DNA from: Chloroflexota bacterium
Lineage (GTDB): Bacteria; Chloroflexota; Anaerolineae; SpSt-313
Direction of reading: 5' to 3'
Assembly (NCBI GenBank): GCA_029553955.1
Contig: JAKPJZ010000052.1
Coordinates: 1 to 46,954, forward strand
DNA: 46,954 bases
The notes under the pieces were generated by a model. It saw only the letters and a list, made by a program, of their open reading frames with translations, did not search any database and had not been told where the DNA came from. Both the position numbers and the translations under genes were made by a program. Below are positions 46,837 through 46,954 of this stretch, piece after piece. The number at the start of each line of letters is the position of its first letter. The first letter of the stretch is position 1.

Positions 46837-46954
46837 ATGGAAATTGCATTAGATGCACTGATAGATTTGTTCACGGCGACAAAACAAACTGAACGGGGAC
46901 GTTGTAACTCAGGCCCGTATCCACTTGGCCGAAGCCCCTATGAAGATCCAGCAC
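46837..46954 (+). CDS. Possible partial ORF running off the window
   Basis: From ATG 46837 the frame stays open to the last base (39 codons). It begins MEIALDALIDLFTATKQTE, which loosely resembles the first helix of tyrosine recombinase core-binding domains; the rest (about 20 residues) does not clearly continue that pattern. The ribosome-binding site is weak. The stretch 46747-46954 is AT-richer than the chromosome and lies just 3' of a tRNA, the usual place for integrated elements. The call is tentative. Confidence 0.25.
   Translation, partial: MEIALDALIDLFTATKQTERGRCNSGPYPLGRSPYEDPA

Overview
The window is a high-GC bacterial chromosome segment. Its gene content (type 2 isopentenyl-diphosphate isomerase beside a polyprenyl synthase, a RecD2-type helicase, a UbiA prenyltransferase, a YgbA-family protein) and its many long intergenic palindromes suggest a Chloroflexota (Anaerolineae-like) genome. 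That placement is inference and no rRNA is present to test it.

Region 1 (78-13271) is an integrated element of 13,107 bp. It is bounded by two identical 87-bp direct repeats, each holding a complete tRNA gene with anticodon CAT. Only the right tRNA copy has a recognisable promoter. The element has a tyrosine recombinase at each end, a ribbon-helix-helix regulator and a P-loop helicase-like replication protein with a cysteine cluster and a C-terminal winged helix. Directly after the replication gene lies a 52-bp inverted repeat. A late-type operon follows: a 913-residue tape-measure-like protein, a small-terminase-like HTH protein, and a large terminase divided into separate ATPase and nuclease genes. 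No portal, capsid, protease, tail tube or baseplate gene is visible. Packaging and tail-length functions without a virion suggest a phage satellite, or a strongly reduced prophage. Short copies of the tRNA D-arm/anticodon-arm sequence are scattered just inside both ends and are candidate recombinase sites.

Region 2 (13272-31765) is host chromosome, mostly on the minus strand. It holds a YgbA-family protein, a HAD hydrolase overlapping a truncated dimethylargininase gene, an RDD membrane protein, a frameshifted 4Fe-4S QueG-like protein, a methyltransferase/MazG-like pair, a metallopeptidase, DUF3795 and DUF362 proteins, and a membrane pseudokinase. A MarR regulator precedes a heterodimeric ABC exporter. 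A PhzF-family enzyme, an ECF sigma factor and a UbiA prenyltransferase follow.

Region 3 (32063-46954) holds an Amt ammonium transporter, two phosphoribosyl-pyrophosphate-related genes with thpR, and an amidohydrolase divergent from a diacylglycerol kinase-like gene followed by rsmD; both divergent promoters look leaderless. trpD, a CPBP protease, the isoprenoid pair fni plus polyprenyl synthase, recD2, a YkgJ-family protein and tRNA-Lys(CTT) come next. AT-richer sequence after the tRNA opens a reading frame that runs off the window.

The host part is marked by long, often perfect inverted repeats between genes (arms of 20-47 bp, some with no loop), a hairpin family with a constant TCCCAC-like loop, and two inverted copies of a roughly 182-bp MITE-like repeat.
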